From Clostridioides sp. (lineage in GTDB: Bacteria > Bacillota > Clostridia > Peptostreptococcales > Peptostreptococcaceae), in NCBI GenBank assembly GCA_031261505.1, contig JAISJN010000004.1, forward strand, positions 124,001-188,000: 64,000 nt of DNA, given 5' to 3'. Position 1 is the first letter of the stretch; each line of letters opens with the position of its first letter. The position numbers were made by a program, and so were the translations under genes. This document shows, one piece after another, positions 34,994-44,956 of the stretch. Below the pieces are notes generated by a model that did not search any database, was not told where the DNA came from, and saw only the letters and a list, made by a program, of their open reading frames with translations.

Positions 34994-37429
34994 ATGTGTA
35001 ATCACAACGTAGAACCGCAATACGGATACTGGAGTGAACTACTTAGAAATTACACAAACTTCGCTAAAATCCCTTATGATTATTTTAACAAAGATTATGA
35101 GAGAAAAATGACTTTTGAAACTAGAGTGCTGGATGAGAATTTATTGAATAAACTCGCGGATTACTCAAAGGCGTCGTGGCTAGAGTTGGAATCGGTATTT
35201 GAAACTATATTCGGACTTGTGCTTCAAAAGTATATATACGAAGAAGATGTGGTATTTGGAAGGGGAAGAAGTGAGATACCAATAAGGATAGATGGAAGCG
35301 AAGGAGATTTTTTGACACTTGTCAACAAGGTTCAAACCCAGTGGAATTCTTCGCAAAAACATCTTGATACCTTGGATGGATACCTAAGAGAAGAGTGTAT
35401 TTTAGGTGAAAAGCTAATAAATACACTCGTACTGCATGAAGATTTATCAGAGGAGAGCATAGTAAATGCTTTAAAAAAATTAGATGACGACAGCGCAGTA
35501 GGAGAAGTAGGAACTCTAGAAATATTAGACAATGAGAGTTCAGTAGGAGAAGTAGAAACTTTAGAAGAATTAAATTACAATAATGCGGTAGTGGCCTTAG
35601 AAGAGATGGATAATGACGAGAGACTGAATTCAGAGCTTTCATCATTATTTGGAAAATATGATTTAACTATGATTCTATCAGGTGAGATGTTTGCGGTATT
35701 CAATGAATCGCTATACGACAGATCTACTATAAAAAGGCTTATGGGAGTGTTTAAAGAGGTTGTCGAACAGGTTATTTCAAATGACGAGTTGAAAATAAAC
35801 GACGAATTAGAAATATACGATGGATATAAATGTGTACTAAACTCAAAACCTATAAAGGATATAGAGTTTATCTCAAAACGTGAGAAAGATAGAATACTCG
35901 AGGAGTTCAACGATACAGAGGTGGATATTCCACTGGATAAGACGTATATAGACCTCTATAGGGAATCTGTTAGAAACAATCCAGATAATATTGCAGTAAG
36001 TGACGAGCAGGGTTTCTTGACTTACAGGGAATTTGATAAGATAACTGAAAAACTAGCTGGATACTTAAATTTCATAGGGGCAGGGATAGAGGATGTAGTT
36101 GCTGTAATCCTACCGAGAAATCTAAGTATAGTAGTATCGGCAATCAGCATAATGAAGGCTGGATGTTCTTTCTTTCCAATAGATATAAACAATCCTAAGG
36201 AGAGGATGGAGTACTTAATTGAAGACAGTAAGGCAAAGGTGGTTGTGACATACGACCATTTGAACTCGATAGTCGATTTTAAAGGCGCTACTATAGTAGA
36301 TATAGATGGGATGGAGTTTATGGATAAATATTATCCGGTGATAAGCGGACCAACTCCTACGAGCAACGCATATACGATATCTACTTCTGGATCTACAGGT
36401 AGGCCGAAGATAATAGAAGTAGAGCATAGAAGCCTTGTAAATATGTGTTATTTTAGTATAGATTCTATAAATATAACAGAGGAAGATGTCTGTGGAGTGT
36501 ACTTGAGTTTTAGTTTCGATGCGGTTATGAAACAGATTTTCCCGTATTTAATGGTTGGAGCTTCAGTCAATATCATGCCAGAAGAGGCTAAATACGACGA
36601 GTATACGGTAAATGAATACTGTTCAGAGGAAGATGTGACGGTTTTAGCATTGCCGTCTGCCATGGCTAAGCTATTTATAAAAAACTGCAATAGCTACAAT
36701 CTAAGAGTCCTACAGGCTGGAGGAGAAAGGCTTAAAGGATATAAGGATAGGAAATACAAGATATACAATGAATACGGCCCGGCTGAATTCACTGTTATAT
36801 CTACAATGTTCAACGTAGACAGGAGATACGACAGGATTCCAATAGGAAAACCTATTTACAATACGTACGCCTACGTGCTCGATAAAAACGGGAATCTATG
36901 TCCTCCAGGTATGCCGGGAGAGCTTTGCCTATCAGGTGTTCAGATGTCTAGGGGATATATGAACAACGAGGAGAAAAGCAGGCAATGTTTCATTGAAAAT
37001 CCGTTTGCAGTAGGTGAGAATACAAGGCTCATGTACAAGACTGGAGACCTAGTTAGATGGCTAGAGGATGGAAACCTAGACTACATAGGAAGGTTAGATA
37101 ATCAAGTCAAGGTAGGGGAGTTCAGCATAGATGTATACGAGATAGAGAATGTGATAAACAGCATAAGAGAGGTTAAAAGTTCGGTATGCGTAGTAAAGGA
37201 ATCAGAAGTAGGCGAGAAGTATTTAGTGGCGTATTATGTTGTAGACAACGACGATTACGAGTTTGTGAACTCAAGAAGTATAAGATCGTACCTCGGGCTC
37301 TACATTCCAGAATATATGATACCTACGATAATAATGAGGATAGTAAAAATACCAGTGACTCATATCGGAAAGGTAAATAAGAGGGAACTTCCTTTCTTTG
37401 ATCCAGACGAGGAGTACTTGGATTTGTAA
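34994..37429 (+). CDS. orphan NRPS-like protein: half condensation domain plus adenylation domain, no carrier domain
   Basis: An 811-residue protein. Residues 1-150 resemble the C-terminal half of a condensation domain (YGYWSELLRNY, IPYDYF, ESVFETIFGLVLQKY) with no HHxxxDG half. Residues about 160-215 are acidic repeats (GEVGTLEIL, GEVETLEEL). Residues about 310-805 form an adenylation domain: A3 STSGSTGRPK near 460, A5 NEYGPAE near 591, A7 YKTGDLVRW near 680, A8 altered to GRLDNQVKVGEFSIDVYEIE, A10 GKVNKRELP near 792. It stops there, lacking a thiolation or thioesterase domain. It should adenylate an amino or aryl acid; substrate and product are unknown. Confidence 0.8.
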   Translation: MCNHNVEPQYGYWSELLRNYTNFAKIPYDYFNKDYERKMTFETRVLDENLLNKLADYSKASWLELESVFETIFGLVLQKYIYEEDVVFGRGRSEIPIRIDGSEGDFLTLVNKVQTQWNSSQKHLDTLDGYLREECILGEKLINTLVLHEDLSEESIVNALKKLDDDSAVGEVGTLEILDNESSVGEVETLEELNYNNAVVALEEMDNDERLNSELSSLFGKYDLTMILSGEMFAVFNESLYDRSTIKRLMGVFKEVVEQVISNDELKINDELEIYDGYKCVLNSKPIKDIEFISKREKDRILEEFNDTEVDIPLDKTYIDLYRESVRNNPDNIAVSDEQGFLTYREFDKITEKLAGYLNFIGAGIEDVVAVILPRNLSIVVSAISIMKAGCSFFPIDINNPKERMEYLIEDSKAKVVVTYDHLNSIVDFKGATIVDIDGMEFMDKYYPVISGPTPTSNAYTISTSGSTGRPKIIEVEHRSLVNMCYFSIDSINITEEDVCGVYLSFSFDAVMKQIFPYLMVGASVNIMPEEAKYDEYTVNEYCSEEDVTVLALPSAMAKLFIKNCNSYNLRVLQAGGERLKGYKDRKYKIYNEYGPAEFTVISTMFNVDRRYDRIPIGKPIYNTYAYVLDKNGNLCPPGMPGELCLSGVQMSRGYMNNEEKSRQCFIENPFAVGENTRLMYKTGDLVRWLEDGNLDYIGRLDNQVKVGEFSIDVYEIENVINSIREVKSSVCVVKESEVGEKYLVAYYVVDNDDYEFVNSRSIRSYLGLYIPEYMIPTIIMRIVKIPVTHIGKVNKRELPFFDPDEEYLDL

Positions 37430-37432
37430 TTG

Positions 37433-37478
37433 AAAAATATACCCTAACTACCATGAAGGCAGATGGGGTATATTTTTA
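37433..37478. terminator. bidirectional terminator
   Basis: AAAAATATACCC pairs with GGGTATATTTTT with T-runs on both strands, between the convergent NRPS-like and ABC-F genes. Confidence 0.85.
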
Positions 37479-37500
37479 ATCTATATATAGTAAGCTTTAT

Positions 37501-37602
37501 GATTTAGGTAATTATCAAGATTTAGGTAATTATCGAGATCTAGGTAGTTATTTAGATACGCAATTACTGAAATTCAGCTAATTACTTAGATACGCAACTA
37601 TT
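37501..37602. repeat. 18-bp tandem repeats
   Basis: GATTTAGGTAATTATCAA and two variants follow head to tail at 37501-37554. Then TTAGATACGCAA-TTA/CTA occurs twice, the last touching the stop codon of the ABC-F gene. Confidence 0.65.
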
Positions 37603-39619
37603 TAGAGTTTGAGTTTATCTCCTCAACTAGGTTGTTTAGATATTCCCAACGCTCGTATTTTTCTTCTAGTTCAGCTTCGGTCCTTTCCTTTTCTTCGAGG
37701 ATTTCTTGAAGTTTTGTGAAGTCGGCTGAGTATTTACTTGTAGACTCGTCTAAAGATGCTATTTTAGCCTCGAGAGCCTCGATTTCTGAATCTATTTGCT
37801 CGTAATCCCTCTGTTCGTTGTACGATAGTTTTTTCTTTGGTTTATCTGTCTTATTTAAATTCTTAGAATTATTTTCATCTACGAGTTTTTGAGTATCTTC
37901 AACAGTTTTTTGAGTATCTTTAACAAGTTTTTGGCTCTCTTCAAACTGTATGTTTTGTATTTCCCTGTAAATAATATAATCGCTGTAATTGCCAGTATAG
38001 ATGTAGATTCTACCGTTTCCTTCGTATGCAAATATCTTATTAGATATTCTGTCCAAGAAATACCTATCATGTGAGACTGTGATTATAACACCGTTGAAGC
38101 CGTCTAGATAGTCCTCTAGTATATTTAAAGTATCTATATCTAGATCGTTAGTAGGCTCATCTAGCAAGAGTACATTTGGAGCCATCATCAAAATTTTCAG
38201 AAGGTGGAGTCTACGCCTTTCGCCACCAGATAGGCTTCCTATCTGAGTGTATTGCATAGTTCCAGTGAATAAGAACTTCTCACACATCTGAGATGCAGTG
38301 ATCCTAGTGCCGTCAGCTGTTTCAATATAGTCACTGGCTTCCTTTACATAGTCTATAGCCTTTTGATTAAGCGACATATGGGTATCATCCTGAGAAAAGT
38401 AGCCTATTTTTACGGTCTCTCCTATACTTATCTCACCCGAATCAGGATGTATTGAACCCATTATCAAGTTTATGAGCGTAGATTTTCCGATTCCGTTCTT
38501 TCCTATTATACCTATCCTATCGTTTCTAGCGACCGTGTAGGTAAAGTCGTCAATCAACTTACGCTCGTCAAATGATTTAGTTAGGTTCTCGATTTCTATA
38601 ATCTTATTTCCGAGACGACTTGAGGATACAGAGATATCTAGGTCGTCATCTGATTTTAGCCCAGATTGGTTTACGAGTTCGTCAAATCTTTGGAGTCGTG
38701 CCTTTTGTTTAGTGCTTCTAGCCTGAGCACCTCTTCTAACCCATTTAAGTTCTGTGCGTATAAGGTTTTGCCTCTTATCTTCTACGCTTGCTTCCATATC
38801 GAGTCTATCAGACTTTCTCTCAAGGAAGGTAGAGTAGTTGCCATCGTAGCTGAACAACCTTCCCTTGTCTAGTTCTAGTATTCTATTTGTAACGCTGTCT
38901 AGGAAGTATCTATCGTGGGTAATCATTAGTAGAGACCCCTTCCTAGAGTTTAAAAATTCTTCTAACCAGTCAATTGATTCGTTGTCGAGGTGGTTGGTAG
39001 GTTCGTCTAGAACTAATAAATCGCAGGGAGTTATCAATGCAGATGCTAGTGAAACTCTTTTTTTCTGCCCACCTGATAGATCGCCCATCTTCTGCGTGAA
39101 GTTGTTGATTCCAAGCTTAGTGAGGATGGATTTAGCCTCGCTCTCTAGATCCCAGAGATTTAAAGTATCTATTTTCTCTTGGAGATGCATCATAGAGGAG
39201 TTTATTTCATCTATTCTATGCGTATTAATTCTGTTATAAATACTGCCTTCGTCATCAGGCGTATCTCCTTTTGTAGAATTTCTGTTTAGAGTTTCTAGCT
39301 CTTGGAGGAGCATATTGTACTCGCCAATCAGTCTCAGCTCATCTGATTCACTGTTGAATACCTGTTCTAAAACCGTTGATTCAACTTCGTAGTCCGGGTT
39401 TTGAGGGAGGTATTTCATCCTGAGACCGTTCATTTTAATTATATTTCCAGTTTCACTGGTTTCATATCCGACTACAATTTTCAGCAGTGTTGATTTTCCA
39501 GTTCCGTTTACTCCTATCAGGCCTATCTTTTCTCCTGAGTTTATCCCAAATGAGATATTGTTCAAAAGTGGTTTTTCGGAGTAGTTTTTACTTATATTAT
39601 CTAATGTCATTAAATTCAT
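37598..39619 (-). CDS. ABC-F ATPase, Uup-like
   Basis: A 673-residue soluble protein with two ABC domains: Walker A GVNGTGKST near residue 38 and GKNGIGKST near 370, signatures LSGGQKKR near 185 and LSGGERRR near 470, and Walker B LLLDEPTN-type motifs. The linker of about 80 residues between them is the ABC-F mark, and the C-terminal charged coiled coil (about 575-670) is typical of the Uup branch. ABC-F proteins act on the ribosome or, for Uup, also in transposon excision and replication. No membrane partner is present. It lies 16 bp after the M15 gene. Confidence 0.92.
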   Translation of the reverse strand: MNLMTLDNISKNYSEKPLLNNISFGINSGEKIGLIGVNGTGKSTLLKIVVGYETSETGNIIKMNGLRMKYLPQNPDYEVESTVLEQVFNSESDELRLIGEYNMLLQELETLNRNSTKGDTPDDEGSIYNRINTHRIDEINSSMMHLQEKIDTLNLWDLESEAKSILTKLGINNFTQKMGDLSGGQKKRVSLASALITPCDLLVLDEPTNHLDNESIDWLEEFLNSRKGSLLMITHDRYFLDSVTNRILELDKGRLFSYDGNYSTFLERKSDRLDMEASVEDKRQNLIRTELKWVRRGAQARSTKQKARLQRFDELVNQSGLKSDDDLDISVSSSRLGNKIIEIENLTKSFDERKLIDDFTYTVARNDRIGIIGKNGIGKSTLINLIMGSIHPDSGEISIGETVKIGYFSQDDTHMSLNQKAIDYVKEASDYIETADGTRITASQMCEKFLFTGTMQYTQIGSLSGGERRRLHLLKILMMAPNVLLLDEPTNDLDIDTLNILEDYLDGFNGVIITVSHDRYFLDRISNKIFAYEGNGRIYIYTGNYSDYIIYREIQNIQFEESQKLVKDTQKTVEDTQKLVDENNSKNLNKTDKPKKKLSYNEQRDYEQIDSEIEALEAKIASLDESTSKYSADFTKLQEILEEKERTEAELEEKYERWEYLNNLVEEINSNSK

Positions 39620-39635
39620 TTTTTATTCACCTCAG

Positions 39636-40589
39636 TTACTTTTCAAAATGCTGGTAGTCTGGATTCTTCCAAAATCCGCCCCATGTCCAATTTCTTTCTA
39701 CAAATGCCCTGTAGCAAAGGTCGTATTTTTTAACCATTCCTTTTTTCTCTACGCTTCTAGCGATGTACTCATTTGCTGTAGCTGGATGGGCAACTCCGTC
39801 TTTCACGTGAGGGTTTTGAAGTGGGTTGATATCCACGGCAAGTCCCAAGGCGTGTTTTGAAAGGGTGTCAGATCCTTCTACGGCCCTATAGCAAAAGGCT
39901 GATGTATTGTTGTCATTCATAGAGGCCTCGTCGTCACCGCCGTATTCGTCTATGAGTTTCATCTTCTCAATAGGATATTTAGCCTTGTATAAATCTTTAA
40001 ATATATTTATTACCTCGTCGGAAATCTCTTTATTTACTATCATTTCGCCGTTATGTGGTTTTGCGTCGAATCCGAAGTATGTAAGTTTCAAATAGGATAG
40101 TTGCTCGTACGAAATTCCAGTTGCTCCAGCTGGGAATGATTTTCCCTTCATATTCGTCCATACATCCCAAGGAATTTCAGAACTGGTAAAGACGATTTCA
40201 ACCTTTTCTTCTTTCTTATCCTTATCAGCCTGTGATTTTGAAGATTTTTCTTCGCCAGATTGAGTTTTAGACTCGTCCTGTCCCTCAGAAGTCGAATCTT
40301 CGCCAGTTTTATCTCCATTTGCAGGTTTTACTGCGGTGTCAGCTGCAGATTTTGACACGCCACCGGAGTTCTTCTGCTCAGAGCTATCTACTTTTGTATC
40401 AGATTTTTTTATAGTAGTTTCAACCTTCGTACCCGAACTAGATTTGAAGATATATTTATCTAAAATTTTATATCCAGCGAATGAAACACCAGATAGTAAA
40501 ACGATTAAAACAGCAATGCAAAAAGATAGTTTAGCCTTATTTATCTTTCGTTTTCTTTTTTTTCTACGCTTATTATTAGATTTGTTCAT
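39636..40589 (-). CDS. membrane-anchored M15 D-Ala-D-Ala carboxypeptidase
   Basis: A 317-residue protein with a very basic N-terminal tail, one membrane helix (about 22-42), a low-complexity S/T/D/K linker to about 130 and a VanY/DacY-like M15 zinc peptidase domain. Metal ligands are seen in SKHALGLAVDINP near 250 (His and Asp) and the C-terminal DYQHFEK (His). By family it trims the terminal D-Ala of wall peptides. It is the first gene of an operon with the ABC-F gene; GAGGTG precedes the ATG. Confidence 0.88.
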   Translation of the reverse strand: MNKSNNKRRKKRKRKINKAKLSFCIAVLIVLLSGVSFAGYKILDKYIFKSSSGTKVETTIKKSDTKVDSSEQKNSGGVSKSAADTAVKPANGDKTGEDSTSEGQDESKTQSGEEKSSKSQADKDKKEEKVEIVFTSSEIPWDVWTNMKGKSFPAGATGISYEQLSYLKLTYFGFDAKPHNGEMIVNKEISDEVINIFKDLYKAKYPIEKMKLIDEYGGDDEASMNDNNTSAFCYRAVEGSDTLSKHALGLAVDINPLQNPHVKDGVAHPATANEYIARSVEKKGMVKKYDLCYRAFVERNWTWGGFWKNPDYQHFEK

Positions 40590-40718
40590 AAAAACACCTC
40601 AAAACATTATTTGCATGTTACGATGCCTCGATTTTAATTTTAAATTACAATGATAGAGCAATAGGTACCAGCCCGTGAATAATCGACCCAGTACCTACTA
40701 TTATAACCTAAAAGGATT

Positions 40719-42176
40719 TTATAGTCCATGCAAAAGCAGTCTGTTTGCGCATTCTCCAATAATTTTGATACCTTTTTCTATATCCTCGGTTTCGAGTCTA
40801 GAAAAACCTAACCTCAGGGTGTCGTATCCAGCATTGTCTATGAAGAATAAATCGCCGGGCATAAATATGACATTTTGCTTATGGCATTCTTCGAGCAGTT
40901 CCCTGGCGTCTATTTCTGGAAGTTTTATGAAGAGGTGAAGCCCTCCATCTCCTAGTATGTACTCGTTAGGGATGTATTTTTCAACTGCCTTGTACGCACA
41001 GTTGAACTTTTCTCCGTAGACCTTTCTTATCTTTTTAACGTATTTTCCAAAAGAGTCTTGATTCAAATACTCGTATAAAATAGCCTGGTCTAGGGATGAG
41101 GTATGGATGTTCTTACATCTTTTTACGCTCTCAAGCCTAGATACAACGCCCTTATCAGCGAGGATCCATCCAATTCTAAGGCCTGGGAAGAGTATCTTAG
41201 AGAAACTGCCTATGTAGAGAACACCGTTGTTTTTGTTGTCAAGCGATGCTATGGGGAATATATGCGTACTGCTGTACAGCAGTTCTTCGTTAAAACCATC
41301 CTCTATTATGGGAATACCGTACTTTTTCATAATATTGTAGTATCGGTATCTATTCTCTGGAGACATTACCATACCAGTAGGATTGTGGTACGATGGAGTT
41401 ATATAGGCAAACTTTATTTTTTTATTTGATTCGATTATTTCCTTGAGCATATCGAAGTCCATTTCGCCTCTGCATACATCTGCTCCGAGTATTTCAAGAC
41501 CGTGGAGCTTCATCATCTTGATAGATGTGTTATGCGTTGGATTTTCACATATTACGATGTCACCCTTCTCTGTGAAAGATGATAGTATTAGATCAAAGGC
41601 TTCTGTGAATCCATTTGTAATTAGAATGTCTTTACCTTCAGTATCGACGCCCTTATCCCTCATGTACTGCAATAGGTAGTCGATCAAAGGTTTGTATCCT
41701 TGAGCGTAACCGTAGTTTAGAAGTTTATGCCCCTCAAGCGATATTCTATTTAGAAATGCCTTCTTTAATTCTTCAACATCAAACAATTCTCCATCGGGAG
41801 AGATGCTCTTAAATGAAATGGTGTCAGATGTCCAAGGAACTTCACTCTTTACGATATCCATCTCATTTGCACCAGCCATATAGTCGTTCTCAATAGACGT
41901 CCAGTCAAACATCCATGGGGTAATCGGAGCTAGGTTTGATGAATTCACAAAGGTTCCTTTACCTGGCAAGGAGTAGAGAAGCCCCTGGGACTTTAGTTCT
42001 TCATACGTTGAAATTACAGAGTTTCTACTTACATTTAATATCTCACTGAGTTCCCTAGTAGAGGGAAGTTTGCTTTTATCTGCTATCAATCCCTTTGAAA
42101 TCATATCTTCTAAATAATCTCTTATTTGCATGTACAAAGGGGTTTTATCGTCCAAATTCAGATTTGAAAAAATCAT
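40719..42176 (-). CDS. MocR/PdxR-type GntR regulator with aminotransferase domain
   Basis: The 485-residue protein joins an N-terminal GntR winged helix (residues 10-75, KLPSTRELSEILNVSRNSV) to a fold-type I aminotransferase-like domain. NPTG in HNPTGMVMSP near 275 and the PLP-lysine segment GSFSKILFPGLRIG near 328 are intact, so it should bind PLP. Such regulators control vitamin B6, GABA or D-Ala genes. The ATG at 42176 is used since GAGGTGG precedes it; an upstream TTG lies inside that site. ddl is the next gene upstream but is separated by a terminator. Confidence 0.9.
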   Translation of the reverse strand: MIFSNLNLDDKTPLYMQIRDYLEDMISKGLIADKSKLPSTRELSEILNVSRNSVISTYEELKSQGLLYSLPGKGTFVNSSNLAPITPWMFDWTSIENDYMAGANEMDIVKSEVPWTSDTISFKSISPDGELFDVEELKKAFLNRISLEGHKLLNYGYAQGYKPLIDYLLQYMRDKGVDTEGKDILITNGFTEAFDLILSSFTEKGDIVICENPTHNTSIKMMKLHGLEILGADVCRGEMDFDMLKEIIESNKKIKFAYITPSYHNPTGMVMSPENRYRYYNIMKKYGIPIIEDGFNEELLYSSTHIFPIASLDNKNNGVLYIGSFSKILFPGLRIGWILADKGVVSRLESVKRCKNIHTSSLDQAILYEYLNQDSFGKYVKKIRKVYGEKFNCAYKAVEKYIPNEYILGDGGLHLFIKLPEIDARELLEECHKQNVIFMPGDLFFIDNAGYDTLRLGFSRLETEDIEKGIKIIGECANRLLLHGL

Positions 42177-42254
42177 ATTCCACCTCAATTGTGTATAATT
42201 ATACTCCTTATATTACTAGTTTTACAGAAAGATTTCAAATAATTAATTCAATAA

Positions 42255-42292
42255 AAAAATAAGCAAAAGACCTGGTAAGAGTCTTTTGCTCA
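42255..42292 (-). terminator. ddl terminator
   Basis: Perfect arms AGCAAAAGAC/GTCTTTTGCT (42262-42271, 42281-42290) followed on the minus strand by TTATTTTTTT. Confidence 0.92.
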
Positions 42293-42328
42293 AAAATTTT
42301 ATTGGGTGTTGTTACGTATGGATGTACG

Positions 42329-42415
42329 TAAAGTTTTATTCGACATTACAGTATGGGCATATACCCACACTCGTTTGAGAAATCTGTCGCCATATAGGGG
42401 GGACGTATTTCTCAA
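42329..42415 (-). repeat. dispersed two-hairpin repeat, minus orientation, diverged
   Basis: On the minus strand TTGAGAAATACGTCCCCCC, a GCGACAGATTTCTCA closing arm, a second hairpin GTGGGTATATGCCCA and the diverged tail GTCGAATAAAACTTTA. It lies between the ddl stop and its terminator. Confidence 0.6.
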
Positions 42416-42441
42416 TTTATATATTAAATTTATCGAACAAG

Positions 42442-43341
42442 CTAGTTGTTAAGTGAAGATTCAATTAGCTTATCTAGAAGGTCAGAATAACTCATACCTC
42501 TAGCAGCTGCACTCTTAGGTATTAAACTAGTTCTAGTCATACCTGGAAGTGTATTGATTTCAAGTACATTTACATCGTTTCCGCTGATTATATAGTCAGC
42601 TCTTATATATCCCTTGCAGTTGAAGATCTTCCAGATTTGTTCTGAAATTTCGTTTACTTTATTCTCTAATTCTTCTTCAAGGTATACTACTTCTTCAACA
42701 GCGCCATTTTCAGCGTATTTAACCTCTCTATCAAAGAATTCAGATTGATATGTTATAGATATAGTAGGGAAGACCTCTCCATCTAATACAAACGAAGTGT
42801 GCTCAACGCCCTTCACGTATTTTTCTATCATGACGAATTCGTCGACTTCAAGTCCAGCTCTAACAGCTGCCTCTATATCTTCTCTATTTTTAACGAGGAA
42901 GGTTGCTACACTTGATCCTCCACAGTTTGGTTTTACAAATACTGGGTATCCTATTTCCTCGATACAATCATAATCTATCTCTTCTATTGATTTTGTGACA
43001 GTCCAAGGTGCGGTAGGGAGACCTGAATCTCTAAGCATTTTCTTAGTTACGTTTTTATTCATAAGCATACCACTGCAGAGTGGGTCACATCCAGAGTAAG
43101 GTATATCAAGAATTTCAAGCGCATGCTGAATAGTCCCGTCTTCACCAAACATACCGTGGAGTGCTAATAATGCGAAATCAGTGTCCTCAGGAATTTTTGT
43201 AAATACATCCTTTTTTTCATCTATTACAACTTTGACAACCTCGTATTTATCTTTATCTAAATAGTTATATACTTCTGTCCCAGACATCAATGATATGTCT
43301 CTCTCAGTGGAAATTCCACCCATTATAACTGCTACCTTCAT
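42442..43341 (-). CDS. ddl: D-alanine--D-alanine ligase
   Basis: Ddl makes the D-Ala-D-Ala dipeptide of the wall precursor. The 299-residue ATP-grasp protein has GGISTERDISL near residue 8, LHGMFGEDGTIQ near 60, FVKPNCGGSS near 135, and the C-terminal LEINTLPGMT with metal and substrate residues near 268. The length is that of DdlB-type enzymes. AAGGGGGTC precedes the ATG. The product is a specific precursor for enzymes acting on D-Ala ends elsewhere in the window. Confidence 0.96.
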   Translation of the reverse strand: MKVAVIMGGISTERDISLMSGTEVYNYLDKDKYEVVKVVIDEKKDVFTKIPEDTDFALLALHGMFGEDGTIQHALEILDIPYSGCDPLCSGMLMNKNVTKKMLRDSGLPTAPWTVTKSIEEIDYDCIEEIGYPVFVKPNCGGSSVATFLVKNREDIEAAVRAGLEVDEFVMIEKYVKGVEHTSFVLDGEVFPTISITYQSEFFDREVKYAENGAVEEVVYLEEELENKVNEISEQIWKIFNCKGYIRADYIISGNDVNVLEINTLPGMTRTSLIPKSAAARGMSYSDLLDKLIESSLNN

Positions 43342-43594
43342 AATTTGACCCCCTTATATTTTAAAATCGCGTACTTTAAATCGGTTCGCTTTGATACGCA
43401 AATTTCCCTTAATTATCTATTCAACATAATTAAATTTAGTTGTTTATCTGTGGCTCTCTTAGTCTAGTATATGATTTATGTATCTAAAATGAAAGTACCA
43501 CGATAGTGGATTTTTAACGAACAAGTGGTTATAATTAGGGTGTGGTTAAAAATCTTGTGGTAGTATTGAACACAATGAGGAGGAAGATTTTGTT

Positions 43595-44848
43595 ATGAAG
43601 GCTGAAATAATTAGTGTGGGTACGGAGTTATTGCTTGGGGATATAGTAAATACCAATGCAAGATACATATCTCGAGAACTTGCGAAACTAGGCATTGAGG
43701 TATATAAGCAAATCACAGTAGGCGACAACGAGGACAGGCTGTATGATACGTTTGAGGAAAGTCTAAAAAGAAGTGACCTAGTTGTAACTACAGGTGGTCT
43801 AGGACCTACGACAGATGATTTAACTAAGGAAGTAGCGGCGAAATTTTTTAATCAAGAGCTTGTTCTCCATGAGCATTCATGGGAGAGAATACAGGACAGG
43901 ATGGGTAAGTTAACAAAGAACATCACTCCTAACAATAAGAAACAGGCGTATTTTCCTGAATCTGCTGTAGTTTTAGATAACGATATGGGCACAGCACCGG
44001 CAGCTATTTTAAAAAAGGATGGCAAGGCTATAATAATTTTACCGGGACCTCCTTTTGAGATGCAACCTCTATTTGAAAAAGAGGTAATCCCATATTTAAA
44101 GAATTTTACAAAGGATAAGCTGGTTTCTAAGACGCTTAGGTTGTACGGCATAGGAGAATCGGCATTAGAAACTCAGATTATAGATATAATAGAGGAACAG
44201 ACAAATCCGACTATCGCACTTTACGCAAAGCAGATGGAAGTGACTATAAGGATAACAGCTAAGTCAGAAACCGAAGAAGAAGCGTATAGATTGATAGCTC
44301 CAGTGGAGGAGAGGATAAGAGATAGAGTAGGGGAATTCGTATACACAGATAGTGACTCGTACAACGGAGAGAGCAAGGATGTACTTGAAGAAGTCGTTGC
44401 GAGGCTGCTAGTGGAGAAGGGACTCACTATATCAACTGCAGAATCGTGTACAGGAGGCTTAGTTGCTGCTTCACTAGTAAATTATTCGGGGATATCACAG
44501 GTCTTCTTAGAAGGGTGCGTGACTTATTCAAATGGAGCTAAGATGAAGAGATTAGGTGTATCAAAAGATACCTTAGATAAATTTGGCGCTGTAAGTGAAG
44601 AGACAGCTAGAGAAATGGCAGAGGGAATATCAAAGTCATCTGGTACGGACATCGGATTAGCAACCACTGGAGTAGCGGGACCAGATGGGGGTAGCGATGA
44701 AAAGCCTGTAGGACTCGTGTACACAGCGATATTTTACAAGGGCAAAACAAAGGTTATGAAAAATAATTACAGTGGGGATAGACAGAGGATAAGAACTAGG
44801 GCAACTAAGGACCTATTAGATGCACTTAGAAAAGAACTGATGAAATAG
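43595..44848 (+). CDS. cinA: CinA-like protein (competence/damage-inducible)
   Basis: A 417-residue two-domain protein: an N-terminal MoaB/MogA-like domain (ISVGTELLLGDIVNTNA, TTGGLGPTTDD near 66) and a C-terminal nicotinamide-mononucleotide deamidase domain (STAESCTGGL near 285, TGVAGPDGG near 352). By family it handles NMN or ADP-ribose turnover; its competence link is from other species. GAGGAGG precedes the ATG. Confidence 0.95.
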   Translation: MKAEIISVGTELLLGDIVNTNARYISRELAKLGIEVYKQITVGDNEDRLYDTFEESLKRSDLVVTTGGLGPTTDDLTKEVAAKFFNQELVLHEHSWERIQDRMGKLTKNITPNNKKQAYFPESAVVLDNDMGTAPAAILKKDGKAIIILPGPPFEMQPLFEKEVIPYLKNFTKDKLVSKTLRLYGIGESALETQIIDIIEEQTNPTIALYAKQMEVTIRITAKSETEEEAYRLIAPVEERIRDRVGEFVYTDSDSYNGESKDVLEEVVARLLVEKGLTISTAESCTGGLVAASLVNYSGISQVFLEGCVTYSNGAKMKRLGVSKDTLDKFGAVSEETAREMAEGISKSSGTDIGLATTGVAGPDGGSDEKPVGLVYTAIFYKGKTKVMKNNYSGDRQRIRTRATKDLLDALRKELMK

Positions 44849-44956
44849 ATTTATATAATATAGACTTGTAATATTTAGATTTGCAGTCTATGTAATTATG
44901 GAATACAGATTTACGACTGAAGATAATTAATTTAAATGAAATTGACAGGAGATATA

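Noticed and set aside
40668-40700. Terminator for the MocR-type gene
   Set aside because: TAGGTAC/GTACCTA can pair but there is no T-run on the minus strand.
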